From contig CM043956.1 in NCBI GenBank assembly GCA_014529385.2, positions 61,019,120-61,083,119 of the forward strand: 64,000 nt of DNA, given 5' to 3'. The first letter of the stretch is position 1. Each line of letters starts with the position of its first letter. Shown piece after piece: positions 12,089-21,679 of this stretch. Below the pieces are notes generated by a model. It was not told the DNA's origin. It did no database searches and saw only the letters and a program-made list of their open reading frames with translations. This DNA comes from Adiantum capillus-veneris. Lineage: Eukaryota > Streptophyta > Polypodiopsida > Polypodiales > Pteridaceae. Made by a program: the position numbers and the translations under genes.

Positions 12089-12255
12089 TATTTGTCGTTT
12101 CTCACTTTTTGTTTATATGCTTCACAAAATGGACAACGTACCAATTTCTAATTTTATCTTATGATGGCCACATTTTGGTACATTGATTTGCAGATTTTTT
12201 AAAATTTGGGAAATGGTTGTTTATTTAACAAATCGTGAATAAAGTAATATAATAT

Positions 12256-12684
12256 TTGCACAATGGCTATAAATTACCATTGTTTGAATCTATTTATGGA
12301 AAAGCGTCCAGTAGCTTCCGTTGCACACCTCTATTACTTTTCACGATGATCGACGATCTTGAGAATAAAATTAAGTATGCGTGGGATGCCATGGAAGCCA
12401 TTCCCAACAGAGAGGCGTTGCATGGAGTCGATTGGTTTAGGGAGGCTCTAAAGGCAACAGTCAATGTGTATTGCCTCTATCATTGTCGCACGGAACTCAA
12501 TATGCGGACCTTACTTAGCTTGGTCGAGAAGGGACAATTCGCTTTCTCTTGCTGGAAGAAGATTGGGCTCATCACAGAGGACGATGAGGAGGAAATGACG
12601 CAGCAGCTAGGGAACGCGGTGAATCTTCTTTTGCCACTCGAAGGTAGTATATCTACTCCTAAAACCGGGCCTTCTAGAAGATGA
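12256..12684 (+). CDS. Unassigned 142-codon frame at the 3' end of the MULE
   Basis: An open frame of 142 codons follows the SWIM-finger region of the transposase. It reads as a mixed helical protein with Cys-rich CLYHCRTE and an acidic EDDEEE stretch. It could be the last exon of the transposase, because the first part overlaps an acceptor-rich stretch after an AT-rich gap at 12090-12250. It could also be a separate small gene. No family was recognised. It is the only sizeable frame in the MULE without a visible break. Confidence 0.35.
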   Translation: MHNGYKLPLFESIYGKASSSFRCTPLLLFTMIDDLENKIKYAWDAMEAIPNREALHGVDWFREALKATVNVYCLYHCRTELNMRTLLSLVEKGQFAFSCWKKIGLITEDDEEEMTQQLGNAVNLLLPLEGSISTPKTGPSRR

Positions 12685-12804
12685 ATGCTTGTGGCCTATG
12701 TAATGCAAGTGCAATAAAATGTAACTTTCTATTATTAATGGATGTTATTGTTTTAAGTACCCTTAGCTCGCATATCTTTGTCTATGTCTCAACCTCCCTA
12801 ATAA

Positions 12805-12808
<4 letters not shown>

Positions 12809-12849
<41 letters not shown>
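12809..12849 (+). repeat. (CT)n microsatellite
   Basis: About 20 CT units inside the right end of the MULE. Confidence 0.95.
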
Positions 12850-12851
<2 letters not shown>

Positions 12852-12900
12852 AGATAGAGATATGAAAAAGGCGAAAGAGTCAACAAGGAGGAAGAGAGAA

Positions 12901-12970
12901 TCTTTTTAGAAATCTGCTCACCTGATTCCTAAAAAGCGCTCACCAAAAATTGCTCGCCTGGAAATATCCC
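12901..12970 (-). repeat. Right terminal inverted repeat of the MULE
   Basis: Read on the minus strand it starts GGGATATTTCCA, then GGCGAGCAATTTTTGG, GAGCGCTTTTTAGGA and AGATTTCTAAAAAGA. These match the left end block by block. The flanking ATTCAAA at 12973 repeats the word just outside the left end. Confidence 0.8.
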
Positions 12971-12984
12971 ACATTCAAAGGTAA

Positions 12985-14165
12985 TATATGATGACACATC
13001 ATTGTTTTTCAAAATTTCAAATATTTTTGTACATATCGATCGATCGATACTATATCAATCAAGTATATGTGAGTATAAAAGCTTTAAAATCTAACCGCTT
13101 TAGCGTCTCTCACCTTTTGTAAGCTGCAAGGTTAACCCAAGCAATGAAAGGTATAGAGAATTACTAAAAAAAATTCATTAAATCGATCTTTAGAAAGGAA
13201 TCCCTAAATTGGTTGCTTAAATGTGGCCTGAATATAGGATACTCTAGTTTTGAAAATAGATGAGCTTTTGAAAATCTTAGCTCCATCTCTTTTCAATTGC
13301 TCTCTTTAATGTGGCATGGAAAATCTTTGTTTGCTAGTAATTAAAGCATTAAGGTCATGTGCTAGGTTTTAAAGTTAACACATTATGTAGGTTTAGGGTG
13401 ATAGGGATTAAGATAGTAATTCAGTTATTTTTGTGGATTATGATAGTAAGTTAGTTAGCCCCTTGAGAATGATTTTTGAATAACAATGATGTACTAATTG
13501 TCCTTTTGGTTGTTTGAATGCTTACTCTTACTTCTAAGGTTGGTTTGTTCAAGGAGTTCTCTTGGTTGTTTTGAACCTTCGTTCTTATTTCCAAGTGGGC
13601 AAGAGCAATGCAACAAAAAAACCTCTTGGTTGTTATGCATGGTACTTTTACCTCCAAGTAAGCTCTATTTTTAGTTAGGACATACAATAGGGTTTGCTTA
13701 GTTGTTTTTGAGAAACGCTCTTACTGGTAAGTGAGCATAAATGGTATCTTACTCAGAATTCAATAATGTATTTGAACCAATTTCTCTTACCTCTTAGGGA
13801 AGAAAAGGTCATGATTTGAGAAATTAATCGTAGCTTGGTTGTGTTTGAACTTTTCCGTGTTCACATAGAGTTATGCTTTTAGGGTCTCTTGGTGTTATAA
13901 ACTTACACTCATACTTCCAAGAGACATAGATAGTGGATTGCCAACGGGTGCTTGTTGGTTGTTCTATCTCCAATAGCCTCATATATCAATATCCATTGGT
14001 GAATGTTTTCAATACTTGAAACTCCAGTATCCCTAAATTACATTATACTTTTGCAAGATTTACATGCACTTAGTTATAACACTTTTATGGATGGAAAAAC
14101 TAAACCTACGGTCCATGAACATTGTAGGAAGCAGTAGCAAAGCTTAAAGTAGTAGTAAAGTTTCA
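12985..14165. repeat. Gene-free stretch with degenerate 60-70 bp repeats
   Basis: No coding signal was found. Between about 13490 and 13920 a phrase of the type CTTGGTTGTTT...CTTACTTCCAAG recurs roughly every 60-70 bases at first (near 13505, 13562, 13623 and 13692) and again near 13840 and 13890. It has an internal mirror, CTTGG...CCAAG, so each unit could fold into a weak hairpin. The copies are poorly conserved. Confidence 0.35.
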
Positions 14166-14170
14166 AGAAT

Positions 14171-15300
14171 ATGGTGCGAGAAAAGGAGTGTGGATATGTG
14201 CAAAAGCTTCATTGTGGTAAATTTGTCTCTAGGCTTCAATGCAACACCTATGACCATGTCTTCAACGGTAATGCAACTCGCATCAAAGAGAACTTGTTTG
14301 ATGTTGACACAAATGCGTCAGATTATGGAGCACCGCCAACCGATACTTGGGTTCACTTTGCAGTCTACGTGAAGCAGTGAAGAGAGAAAGAATGTCTTTC
14401 TAAGAAATGCAAGGTTGGGTCAGAAACTATTGGACCCTCTAACCAAGCAACGAGGAAAGTATGTGAGGATGCTGAAGACGACAACATAAGTATGCATCAA
14501 CACAAGTGATCCCAAGTGCAGGGAGTGAACACACAACCCTGCAAACTATGCAAGTAACTTTCCAAAAGCAAGACCTGCACACATTGCACCTAAAGGGGGC
14601 GAAGGCTTTCATGGCATGTGAAATTTCATTCAAGGTCATTAGAAATTCACTTTTTAAGGATGCTTTGATGTCCACTACAAAAAAGGGTTTATCTTACCCG
14701 ACTATAACAAAATGCGTACAGAATATGTTGATAAAGTTAAGGGTACCACGTAGGAGAAAAGGCACAAGTACTAGGGGCTGCAGAAAGATGTTGGCCTCGA
14801 ATGCATACACGTTTGCATGGGACGACATTTTTTGACCCCAAATTTCAACTACATGGTCATAGCTCTAATAGAGAAGTCATGGGAGACTTCCAAAAGGCAT
14901 GTGAAGAGTTGCTCCCAGGTGACGAGGGTTGATAGGCTTTTGATGTATGTGTTGATTATGCTAATAAAGAAGGTCGCTTTGGAGATCCATAGTACATTGA
15001 AGTAGTCAAGAAGCATTCAACTCTAGTGTAATGGAAAGAATATGGGGGGAGACAAAGTGGGAAGAATATGGGCAAGACAATGCGAAACTCTAGCATGTGC
15101 CACTCAAGTGTTATTGGTTGCTGCCTCTAGTGACAATTGCGAATGTAATTGGTATGCCTATGATTTCATTTACTCCAAGCGTAGAAATTTTCCTCATCTT
15201 GAGCGAGCCAAAGATATCGTGTTTGTTTTTTACAATATGCGTTAGGCAACACGATGAAATGGATTGGGAAGGGACAACAAAGAATTCCTACTAAGATGAG
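14171..15300 (+). pseudogene. hAT-family transposase remnant
   Basis: Three blocks of a plant hAT transposase occur in order. 14171-14380 resembles the BED-type finger region (QCNTYDHVFNGNATRIKENL, where the usual form is C-x-x-C with R-I/V-K-x-H-L). 14506-14835 resembles the DUF659 part (FMACEISFKVIRNSLFKDAL). 15042-15245 matches the C-terminal dimerisation region (ASSDNCECNWYAYDFIYSKR, then RNFPHLERAKDIVFVFYNMR). hAT enzymes move DNA by cut-and-paste. The middle catalytic part is missing or scrambled and stops separate the blocks. No terminal inverted repeats or 8 bp duplications were identified around it. Confidence 0.7.
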
Positions 15301-15551
15301 ATCAATGATCTAGTGCTTGTGATAGATGGGTGTCGAGAAAACTTTGTAATGGCATGCTCCTGGTTTTTAAATAGAAATGTTGAGAACTCTTTGACTTGTT
15401 AAATCTTCAAATCAATTAGTGCACACATGTACAAATTGATAGAAAGAACCGAGACCTGTCAAATTGATTTGTCTATTTATATAAACACTTACAATTAAAA
15501 ACAAGGACTCAATGGTAGTCATGATTCATTTACATTACAACATACGGTGGT

Positions 15552-16083
15552 TTATATGTCTTGGCGCTCATACTCATTAGGTAGTTGCTCATCAATGCCA
15601 AAGACATTGTTCTCGGATGTAGTTGTTGGGGAAAGAGGCTCATATTTGGCCTCATACTCATTAGCCAGTACCTCATTGATGCCAAAGACATTGCTCTTTG
15701 ATGTCGTATTTGGCTTCGTATCGTGCCATGGTAGACTCAAGCTCTACTATCTGTGGCCCTTTCTCTGTAAGCTTGGCCTCTAGAGAAGCTGCATTCTCCC
15801 CTTGACTTTCCAATGTGGTCCCTTGGGTGGCCATCTCCAACATTTGGTCATGTTCCTCTAGCAAGAGAACAATATGCCTCTTTCTTCGTGGAGGGGTCGC
15901 CTCTTCTCTTTGCTGTTGGGACCCCTTTCCTTCGACCTTCCCAAGCCCACACCTGCATTGTGTGGTTTGTCTGCTTAGTCGTCCAAAGATATCTTGTACA
16001 AAAACATGATGTATGAAGTACATTGCAATCCGATTGTTGTTTGGCGTTGTGCGTTGTTCTAAATGAAGCGCACCAACAACCAC
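15552..16083 (-). pseudogene. Coiled-coil fragment with a short duplicated unit
   Basis: The minus strand reads a basic segment (REEATPPRRKRH) and then a heptad-like stretch rich in Leu, Glu and Gln (MLEMATQGTTLESQ, SLEAKLTEKGPQIVELESTM). After a frame change it reads two copies of a unit with NNVFGIDEQLPNEYE and SNVFGINEVLANEYE. The DNA of that unit is duplicated at about 15560-15630 and 15640-15710. The product and family are unknown. The spacing suggests a decayed structural or transposon-linked protein. The following stretch, 16260-16775, holds nothing recognised. Confidence 0.3.
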
Positions 16084-16775
16084 CTTGCCAAACCGTCATG
16101 CCGCAGATGTGAAAGCTTCAATGGGAAGTTTCTCTTAGCACATCAAGACACTCTGAAAAGAGTGTTTCTTACCCACCATGGAGGACAAAAGCTGAGCGCA
16201 CTGCTTGCGGTTAAGAGGCTCACCTTGGAGCTCATCTCTACCCAAGGAGGATAAATTACTCAAGTATTGAAGGGCGAGCCCTGGTGTTGCAAGTGAATTT
16301 AGGTGTCCATTTTATTGTGAAGGGGACTTGAGCTCACAACCTTCAAGTATATATGACTAACAAAGCCTTAAGGTACCATTAAACTGATTTTGTTGATTAG
16401 TGAAACTCCCCTTAAAGAATATTGAGAGAACCAATTGTTATAACACATGCACTTGCATTACACAAAACAAAATGATAAGTTTCAATATCAATGGGCCATG
16501 CAGAGCAAAGATTATTCTAAGTTCAAGGGTTTCGAGCATCCATGGAAGCTAGAAAGTTTACCATCGGCCCTGCGCGGGGATTGCCGACCGGTCTCTCATC
16601 TTTACGAGGTTCCGGCCAATGGCCAGTTGAGGCTTGGGCTACAATAAGGGAGGCATAGAATCTACAACAAGACCCATGCATGCTTAACCATAAAAACACA
16701 TATCTAAGATCAAATATGCATGTCCCATTCTGCTGCCTCAATGTGCTCCCAATCCAATCATGGCCATTGGTTGCT

Positions 16776-18077
16776 TCAACATTGATTCATTGGACTTGTC
16801 TGCATTCTTGCAGGGCTCATAGCTGCTCCCTTTACCTTCAATCCCTTACTGCTGAACCTCTCAGCTAATTTGTTGGGATTCTTTGCACATTGACTGCCTG
16901 AGCATCCATCCAAAGAAAGCCGCGGTTCGCATCGTATAACCGCATTAGAACTATCACAGTGATCGATAGAGTGCCGAGCATTCATCAGCAGCTTGATGTC
17001 AGGGTTGATATCTTCATGTTGCATGTACTTTAGGGTATGCTGGTCTGTGTCCAGCCGTCTGCATCTCTGCCTTTCCACATGGCCAGCCATGGCTCTAATG
17101 TCGCCCTTAGCAATACAAGGTGCTGCACCCAGCGGACAATGCGGAGCATATTGATCCAGCGAATGTCTCCCGTATAGCCATTCCTCATCTTCGTATGCAT
17201 GCTCACATTTGACTGATGTATAATAGTCTGCTCGTCGGCCCAATCTCTGCACTGGCATCTTGTTTTTCCCTTTCCTTGGGAGAAATGAAGAAAGCCAGAA
17301 ACCTGTTGTGGTTGGCGGTCTGGCCGGATTTTGACCTTGGTGTTGTGCATTTCCATAGTCTTGCTCTATTCTGCTGGAAAGAAAAGCATCCTTATCTTTT
17401 TTCTTGCTTCCATTTCCCTTGACATGCAGCTGAGCTCTTCTGTTTGTCAAAAAAGTCCATAGAGATGATTTATTTCTCTTGATCTGATCACTGTCAAAGG
17501 TGTAGTTGATCTTGTAACCTTGGGCAGCAACATTACCATTTGAAAGGGGGTGCTTGCAGAAACCATTATGCAACGGTGGACATCCCCCTGTGTTAAGATT
17601 GTCATCGATGGCCCGGAGATAGCAGCAGGATTCTCTTCTATGACAAGAATCATGCAAAGGGGAAGGCGGGAGCGAGAAGTTATGTTGCTCGCATTGCGCC
17701 GAATTACGAGAGGGTGCAAACAAACCACAATGCCTGCAGAGGTCATCAATATCACCCTTCACCTTAAACTCTTTCCTTGAAAATTGTCTGTTTTGATCAT
17801 GCTGAGCTGTAGACTTGAAGGTTTGTTCATGGTGAGCAATAGCATTGGAGTTGACCCTCCCTTGTAATTTCGTCGTCGAGGGCACGGATTTGACATGATC
17901 GAAGCAGGCAGAGTGACATAGTAGTGCAGACTCGATGTACTCATCCTTCTCAAGCATGAGTTGAAGCAATCTTTTCGTCAGGCAAACGGGACAAATGCCG
18001 ACAGAGTTGTGGGAAGCATGGCGGTAACATCGAAATTTTGAGCTCTCCATAGCTAGCAGCAGCAGGTGCATATACAA
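16776..18077 (-). CDS. Hypothetical plant protein with N-terminal CxxH...CxxCLxxRL motif (OCTOPUS/DUF740-like)
   Basis: A single open frame of 433 codons, by far the longest intact frame outside transposons. A start at the internal Met (18050, MESSKF) is more likely than 18077, because the nine residues before it are a plain hydrophobic run. The N-terminus reads CYRHASHNSVGICPVCLTKR and then LLQL. This fits the Cys/His motif C-x-x-H-x(7)-G-x-C-x-x-C-L-x-x-R-L seen at the start of DUF740/OCTOPUS-type plant membrane-associated proteins. The remainder is polar and Ser/Asn/Lys-rich without membrane helices. A basic block (NGSKKKDKD) and TGFWLSSFLPRKGKNK recall the short conserved Trp-containing patches of such families. 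The upstream region (18385-18590) is GA/GT-rich, common in plant 5' leaders. Family membership is an inference; a cryptic intron would change the C-terminus. Confidence 0.55.
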   Translation of the reverse strand: MYMHLLLLAMESSKFRCYRHASHNSVGICPVCLTKRLLQLMLEKDEYIESALLCHSACFDHVKSVPSTTKLQGRVNSNAIAHHEQTFKSTAQHDQNRQFSRKEFKVKGDIDDLCRHCGLFAPSRNSAQCEQHNFSLPPSPLHDSCHRRESCCYLRAIDDNLNTGGCPPLHNGFCKHPLSNGNVAAQGYKINYTFDSDQIKRNKSSLWTFLTNRRAQLHVKGNGSKKKDKDAFLSSRIEQDYGNAQHQGQNPARPPTTTGFWLSSFLPRKGKNKMPVQRLGRRADYYTSVKCEHAYEDEEWLYGRHSLDQYAPHCPLGAAPCIAKGDIRAMAGHVERQRCRRLDTDQHTLKYMQHEDINPDIKLLMNARHSIDHCDSSNAVIRCEPRLSLDGCSGSQCAKNPNKLAERFSSKGLKVKGAAMSPARMQTSPMNQC

Positions 18078-18384
18078 TCTGCCAGGGGCTGCCTAGTCGA
18101 TCCAAGAGAGCCATCCATCTGCTAGCTACCGTTAAGACGCATGATACAGATGAGCTAAACAAAAGCCAGAGCTACGATGATGGTGTACCATTGAAGCTTG
18201 AATGGAGTACTCTTGTATAGAGCTTGTCCAGAGGCAAGCCATAAACTCATGGCTTCAAGGAAGGAAAAGGGAATGATAATCCATGCAAACAATCATGAGA
18301 AAATGCACACCCAACTCTGTGTCCTGCTCTTTGAGTCATGGTATCACTTAATGTAGAGAGCACCTGATGGATGTATGTCTCCAT

Positions 18385-18403
18385 TGATAGAAAAGAGGAA
18401 GCT

Positions 18404-18472
<69 letters not shown>

Positions 18473-18522
18473 ATTGATAGAAAAGAGGAAGCTTGTGTGC
18501 GTGCGTGTGTGTGTGTGTGTGT

Positions 18523-18558
<36 letters not shown>

Positions 18559-18590
18559 ACCCTAGATCATGGAAAAGAGGAAGCTTGTGT
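18385..18590 (+). repeat. Compound minisatellite: three AAAAGAGGAAGCTTGTGTG units with GT and GA runs
   Basis: The phrase AAAAGAGGAAGCTTGTGTG occurs near 18391, 18480 and 18572. It is followed in the first two copies by a GT run and then a GA run. The unit length is about 90 bases. It lies upstream of the minus-strand gene at 16776-18077, on the side where its promoter or leader would be. Confidence 0.85.
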
Positions 18591-19058
18591 GTGTCATTTG
18601 ATAGAGAAAGCACCCATTTTCTTTTGATGTGTGTATGCCTACACAGTAATAGGGGAGGCTTGTATTTTCAAAGAAGCTTGCTTGTATGTGTGTGTGCGTG
18701 TGTGGGCGGAGGAAGCTCTGTGTGCTTTGCATGACCCTCTTCTCTTTCTCAAAGGTAATTGCTTTCACATCCCCTCACGAGTCACACCAAAATTAAGGCT
18801 TCTTCCCAGGCTCAGATAACCGTTGAGCCCTTCACTGTCTTCACATTAGTGCTTCTTTGTGCCTTCATCAGAGTACTTGAGCACACTAATTGAAACCTCC
18901 TTTATTTTGAAGTGCAAGCATCTTTTGAAGATAAAGAGAAATTTAGCCTATATCTATCTATATCTATATGTATATTTCTATACTAAGGATAAAGGGGGAG
19001 GGAATTTTGGTTCCCTCTCCCTGCCACGCGTCAGAATGTCCTTCAAGCGGCAGGTGTG

Positions 19059-19080
19059 CCTTGCACCTCCGGGTGCAAGG
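19059..19080. other. Short perfect hairpin
   Basis: CCTTGCACC, loop TCCG, GGTGCAAGG: nine base pairs with no mismatch, immediately before an AC run. It sits between two similar AAAGGGGGAGGG starts (18988 and 19144). It could be a remnant of a Helitron 3' hairpin, but no CTRR follows it. Confidence 0.5.
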
Positions 19081-19130
19081 TGACACACACACACACACAC
19101 ACACACACAGAGGTGGGTTCGCCCGTCGAC

Positions 19131-19876
19131 TGTACTAGTAATAATGAAAGGGGGAGGGATTCCGACCCCCCCACTCCCCCTACGTGGCGTTATTTCCTGG
19201 ATCCGGCCCGTGACCTCTGCAGTCCAACGACACAATGACACCCGATAGTAGATAGATAGATAGATAGAGAGAGAGGTGTCGCCTGGCCCGTCTCACAGGC
19301 CTAAAACGATCTATCTTCCACAACCTGATGCTCTCGCAACAGTTTGAATGCACCGTGCATCCTCTCTAGCTCTGTCTCTTTTTTTGTGGGCGTCGACTTT
19401 CAATGCACATGGCTCTTCTATATCGGTGCTCCCTAAGAAGCTCTAGCATAGACTCCCTTCGCCATTAGTAGTAAGGACCGGACATCTTCTCTGTTCACCC
19501 ACCCTCTCTCTCACCACCCAATCATCATTCAACCTGTGCAAGCTGCAGCACCCGGCTCTACTCCCACAATTTCCCCTTCTGACCTTTGCCATCGAATCTT
19601 GACCTTTGCCATCGAAGTGAGTTTTGTGGTGGCTAGGCAACCTGCATGCTTTAACACCAAGATAGGAGTGGCACGGTCATGAATTCTAGGCGGCAAGTGG
19701 TGTTACAACCCGACGTGGCCTGCCAAAGAAGCTACTCGCCACTAGTGTGCAAACTCCTCACCCCTGTAAGCTCCTCTAGCCGTAGACCCCTCCCCACCTC
19801 CAACCATATGCAATTAGGACATCCCTAGAGTGGCTGCTCAGACAGAAGTCAATTGATTTAGAAGGCCGTTAATTCA
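19131..19876 (+). repeat. Array spacer, copy 1
   Basis: The start is degenerate (ACTAGTAATAATGAAAGGGG). The spacer then reads GGATTCCGACCCCCC, a TAGA/GA run at 19245-19275, and the common spacer phrases. A second related start lies upstream at 18970-19000 (CTATACTAAGGATAAAGGGG), suggesting two overlapping insertions. Confidence 0.7.
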
Positions 19877-20206
19877 GTGGGAGATCTTAACTCTGTCAAT
19901 GATAATTCCATAGTCGATGTTTCAAGAAATCTTGCTCTACACGGAGGTGACTTTCAAGGGACCCCCATTGGCATGGCCATGGAAAACATCCGCTTTGCTC
20001 TTACAACAATCGGCAAGCTCATGTTGGCTCAGTTTTCTAAGCTAGTGATTGACTTCTACAATAGTGGTTTCCCACTTAATCTTAGTGCAAGGTCTAGCCC
20101 GACTTTGGACTATGAGTTAAAGGGAGAAGAGATTGCTATGACTTCCTACACGTCGGAGCTTGAGTACATAGCTAATCCGGTCACTAATCACATGCAGAGT
20201 GTAGAG
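19877..20206 (+). pseudogene. PAL: Phenylalanine ammonia-lyase fragment, copy 1 (longest)
   Basis: The frame reads [20 protein letters not shown], then [50 protein letters not shown] and [14 protein letters not shown]. In plant phenylalanine ammonia-lyase (first step of phenylpropanoid synthesis) the corresponding blocks are NSVNDNP, LHGGNFQGTPIG, SLDYGFKGAEIAMASY and [20 protein letters not shown]. It covers roughly the middle of the enzyme and lacks both the N-terminal MIO-forming Ala-Ser-Gly and the C-terminal domain. It cannot be a working enzyme. The enzyme sequence stops abruptly at TAGAG and TCTATACTATAT follows. Confidence 0.85.
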
Positions 20207-20332
20207 TCTATACTATATATAAAGGGGGAAGGGATTCCGACAGCCCCCTCCCCCCACATAGCGTTATTTCCTGGATCCGACCAATGATCTCTGCAGTCCA
20301 GCGACACAAGGACATGTGATATTAGATACAAC

Positions 20333-20384
<52 letters not shown>

Positions 20385-20984
20385 GGGGGGGGGGGGGGGG
20401 GGGGGGGGGGTGCCACCTACTCTTCCACAACATGATGCTCTCCCAGTAGTTTGAATGCACTGCGCACAGGTGCATGACCGTGCATCCTCTCTTGCTCTAT
20501 CTCTTTTTCTGTGGGCGTCGACTTTCAACGCACATGGATCTTCTATATCCGTGCTCCCTAAGAAGCTCTAGCATAGACTCCCTTTGCCATCAATAGTAAG
20601 TACGCAATGTCTGCTCTGTTCATCCACCCTCTTGTTCACCACCCAATCATCATTCGACCTATGCAAGCTGACTCCCACAAATTCTCCTTCTGACCTTTGC
20701 CATTGAATCCCGACCTTTGCCATCAAAGTGATTTTTGTGGTGGCTAGGCAACCTGCATGCTTTAACACTAAGCTAGGAGTGGTAGGGTCATGACTCCTAG
20801 GCGGCAAGTGGTGTTACAATCCATCGCGGCCTGCAACCAGAGAAGCTACTTGCGCTACTGTGGAAACTCCTTGCCTATGTAAGCTCCTCTAGCTGCAGAC
20901 CCCTCCCCACCTCCAAACGTACGTAATTAGGACATCCCCAGAGTGACTGCCCAAATCGAAGTTAGTAGATTTAGAAGGCCGTTG
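20207..20984 (+). repeat. Array spacer, copy 2, with Helitron-like 5' end
   Basis: It starts TCTATACTATATATAAAGGG directly after the enzyme fragment. TC plus TATACTATAT...AAAG is the typical look of plant Helitron 5' ends. It continues with a GGGGAAGGGATTCC / CCCCCTCCCCCC near-inverted repeat, a GT run (20335-20367), a GA run and a run of about 27 G (20383-20410). No rolling-circle Rep or helicase sequence and no CTRR end were found. Confidence 0.6.
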
Positions 20985-21055
20985 ATTCAGTGGGAGTTCT
21001 CAACTCTACCAATGATAATCCCATAGTAGATGTTTCAAGAAATCTTGCTCTACAA
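20985..21055 (+). pseudogene. PAL: Phenylalanine ammonia-lyase fragment, copy 2, 5' part
   Basis: It reads [17 protein letters not shown] and is then cut by the LTR of the retrotransposon at 21056. The other half resumes at 32893. Confidence 0.8.
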
Positions 21056-21374
21056 TGTTAACCCTCACAGACACCCTATCACCTTCGACGGATGCGTATT
21101 ATTTATTTGATTGAGTCATGGACCGGGCTTATCGGTCCAATAGGTGTGTAGGTGATTGCCCAATGAGAGACGCACCATTTATCTTTTTTTTAAAGTAGTT
21201 TTGCAACGATCGACCACTGTGGACGCCCATGTGTGAATGGGTCGAACTCTTATAAAAGGTCCATTTGAGCTAAAAATCCTCATTCTCTAAGGTGTAAGCT
21301 AAGAAGTGCTCTTGCTCCATCTCTGCCTCCTTCTCCTTCGTGTGCTCACAGGTAGGTGTGTGTGTGTATGTATG

Positions 21375-21431
<57 letters not shown>

Positions 21432-21657
21432 ATTGCGACGACATCGACAGCGGTGAGGCGGTTGAGCGTAGCATTGACGATGGCTCCTTCTTCTTTGCAG
21501 CACATGATCCTTCACGACAGAAGCATTGAGAATTGAGTGACACACCCTTGCCCCTTTTGCTTGCTAGGCTCTTCTAGTTGTGTGTTTGCAGCCTTTCGAG
21601 GCTCTCACACAATGCACAGGCAAGTTCCCAGCTTCGACACGTACGGCAAAGCGTACA
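21056..21657 (+). repeat. 5' LTR
   Basis: It begins TGTTAACCCTCAC and ends GGCAAAGCGTACA. It contains TTATAAAAGGTCC (promoter-like, 21250), a GT/GA microsatellite (21356-21430) and the downstream phrase CACATGATCCTTCACGAC. It matches 32289-32892. Confidence 0.9.
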
Positions 21658-21661
21658 TTTT

Positions 21662-21679
21662 TGGCACCGTTGTCGGGGA
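21662..21679 (+). promoter_or_regulatory. Primer-binding site
   Basis: TGGCACCGTTGTCGGGGA lies four bases after the LTR. It is one or two bases from the plant LTR-element consensus TGGCGCCGTTGYCGGGGA. This site primes minus-strand DNA synthesis from a host tRNA. Confidence 0.8.

Larger units (their letters stand above)
3314..12970. mobile_element. Mutator-like DNA transposon (MULE) carrying a ParB/methyltransferase cargo gene
   Basis: Seen: the left end (3314-3384) reads the same as the reverse complement of the right end (12901-12970) over about 70 bp. Both contain GGCGAGCAATTT followed by GAGCGCTTTTTA. The flanks hold ATTCAAA on each side (left 3306-3312, right 12973-12979). Read as 9 bp duplications TAATTCAAA and ACATTCAAA they agree at 7 of 9 bases, and 9 bp is the usual MULE target duplication. 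Inside are a plus-strand MULE transposase with a SWIM finger and a divergent minus-strand multi-exon gene. Both genes contain stops and frameshifts, so this copy is non-autonomous and old. Its internal structure is complete from end to end, so the minus-strand gene lies within the mobile unit rather than beside it. Confidence 0.8.

Noticed and set aside
13030-13050. Short (ATCG)n palindromic run near 13038
   Set aside because: Too short (about three units) and without context to assign a role.
18247-18613. Ser/Leu- and His/Thr-rich frames over GA/GT runs
   Set aside because: Translation of microsatellites; the same happens at 20188-20528, 21270-21545, 32502-32777, 33106-33546 and 34217-34663.
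19877-20206. A working ammonia-lyase gene
   Set aside because: Only about 100 of some 700 residues are present, and the MIO-forming segment and C-terminal domain are missing.
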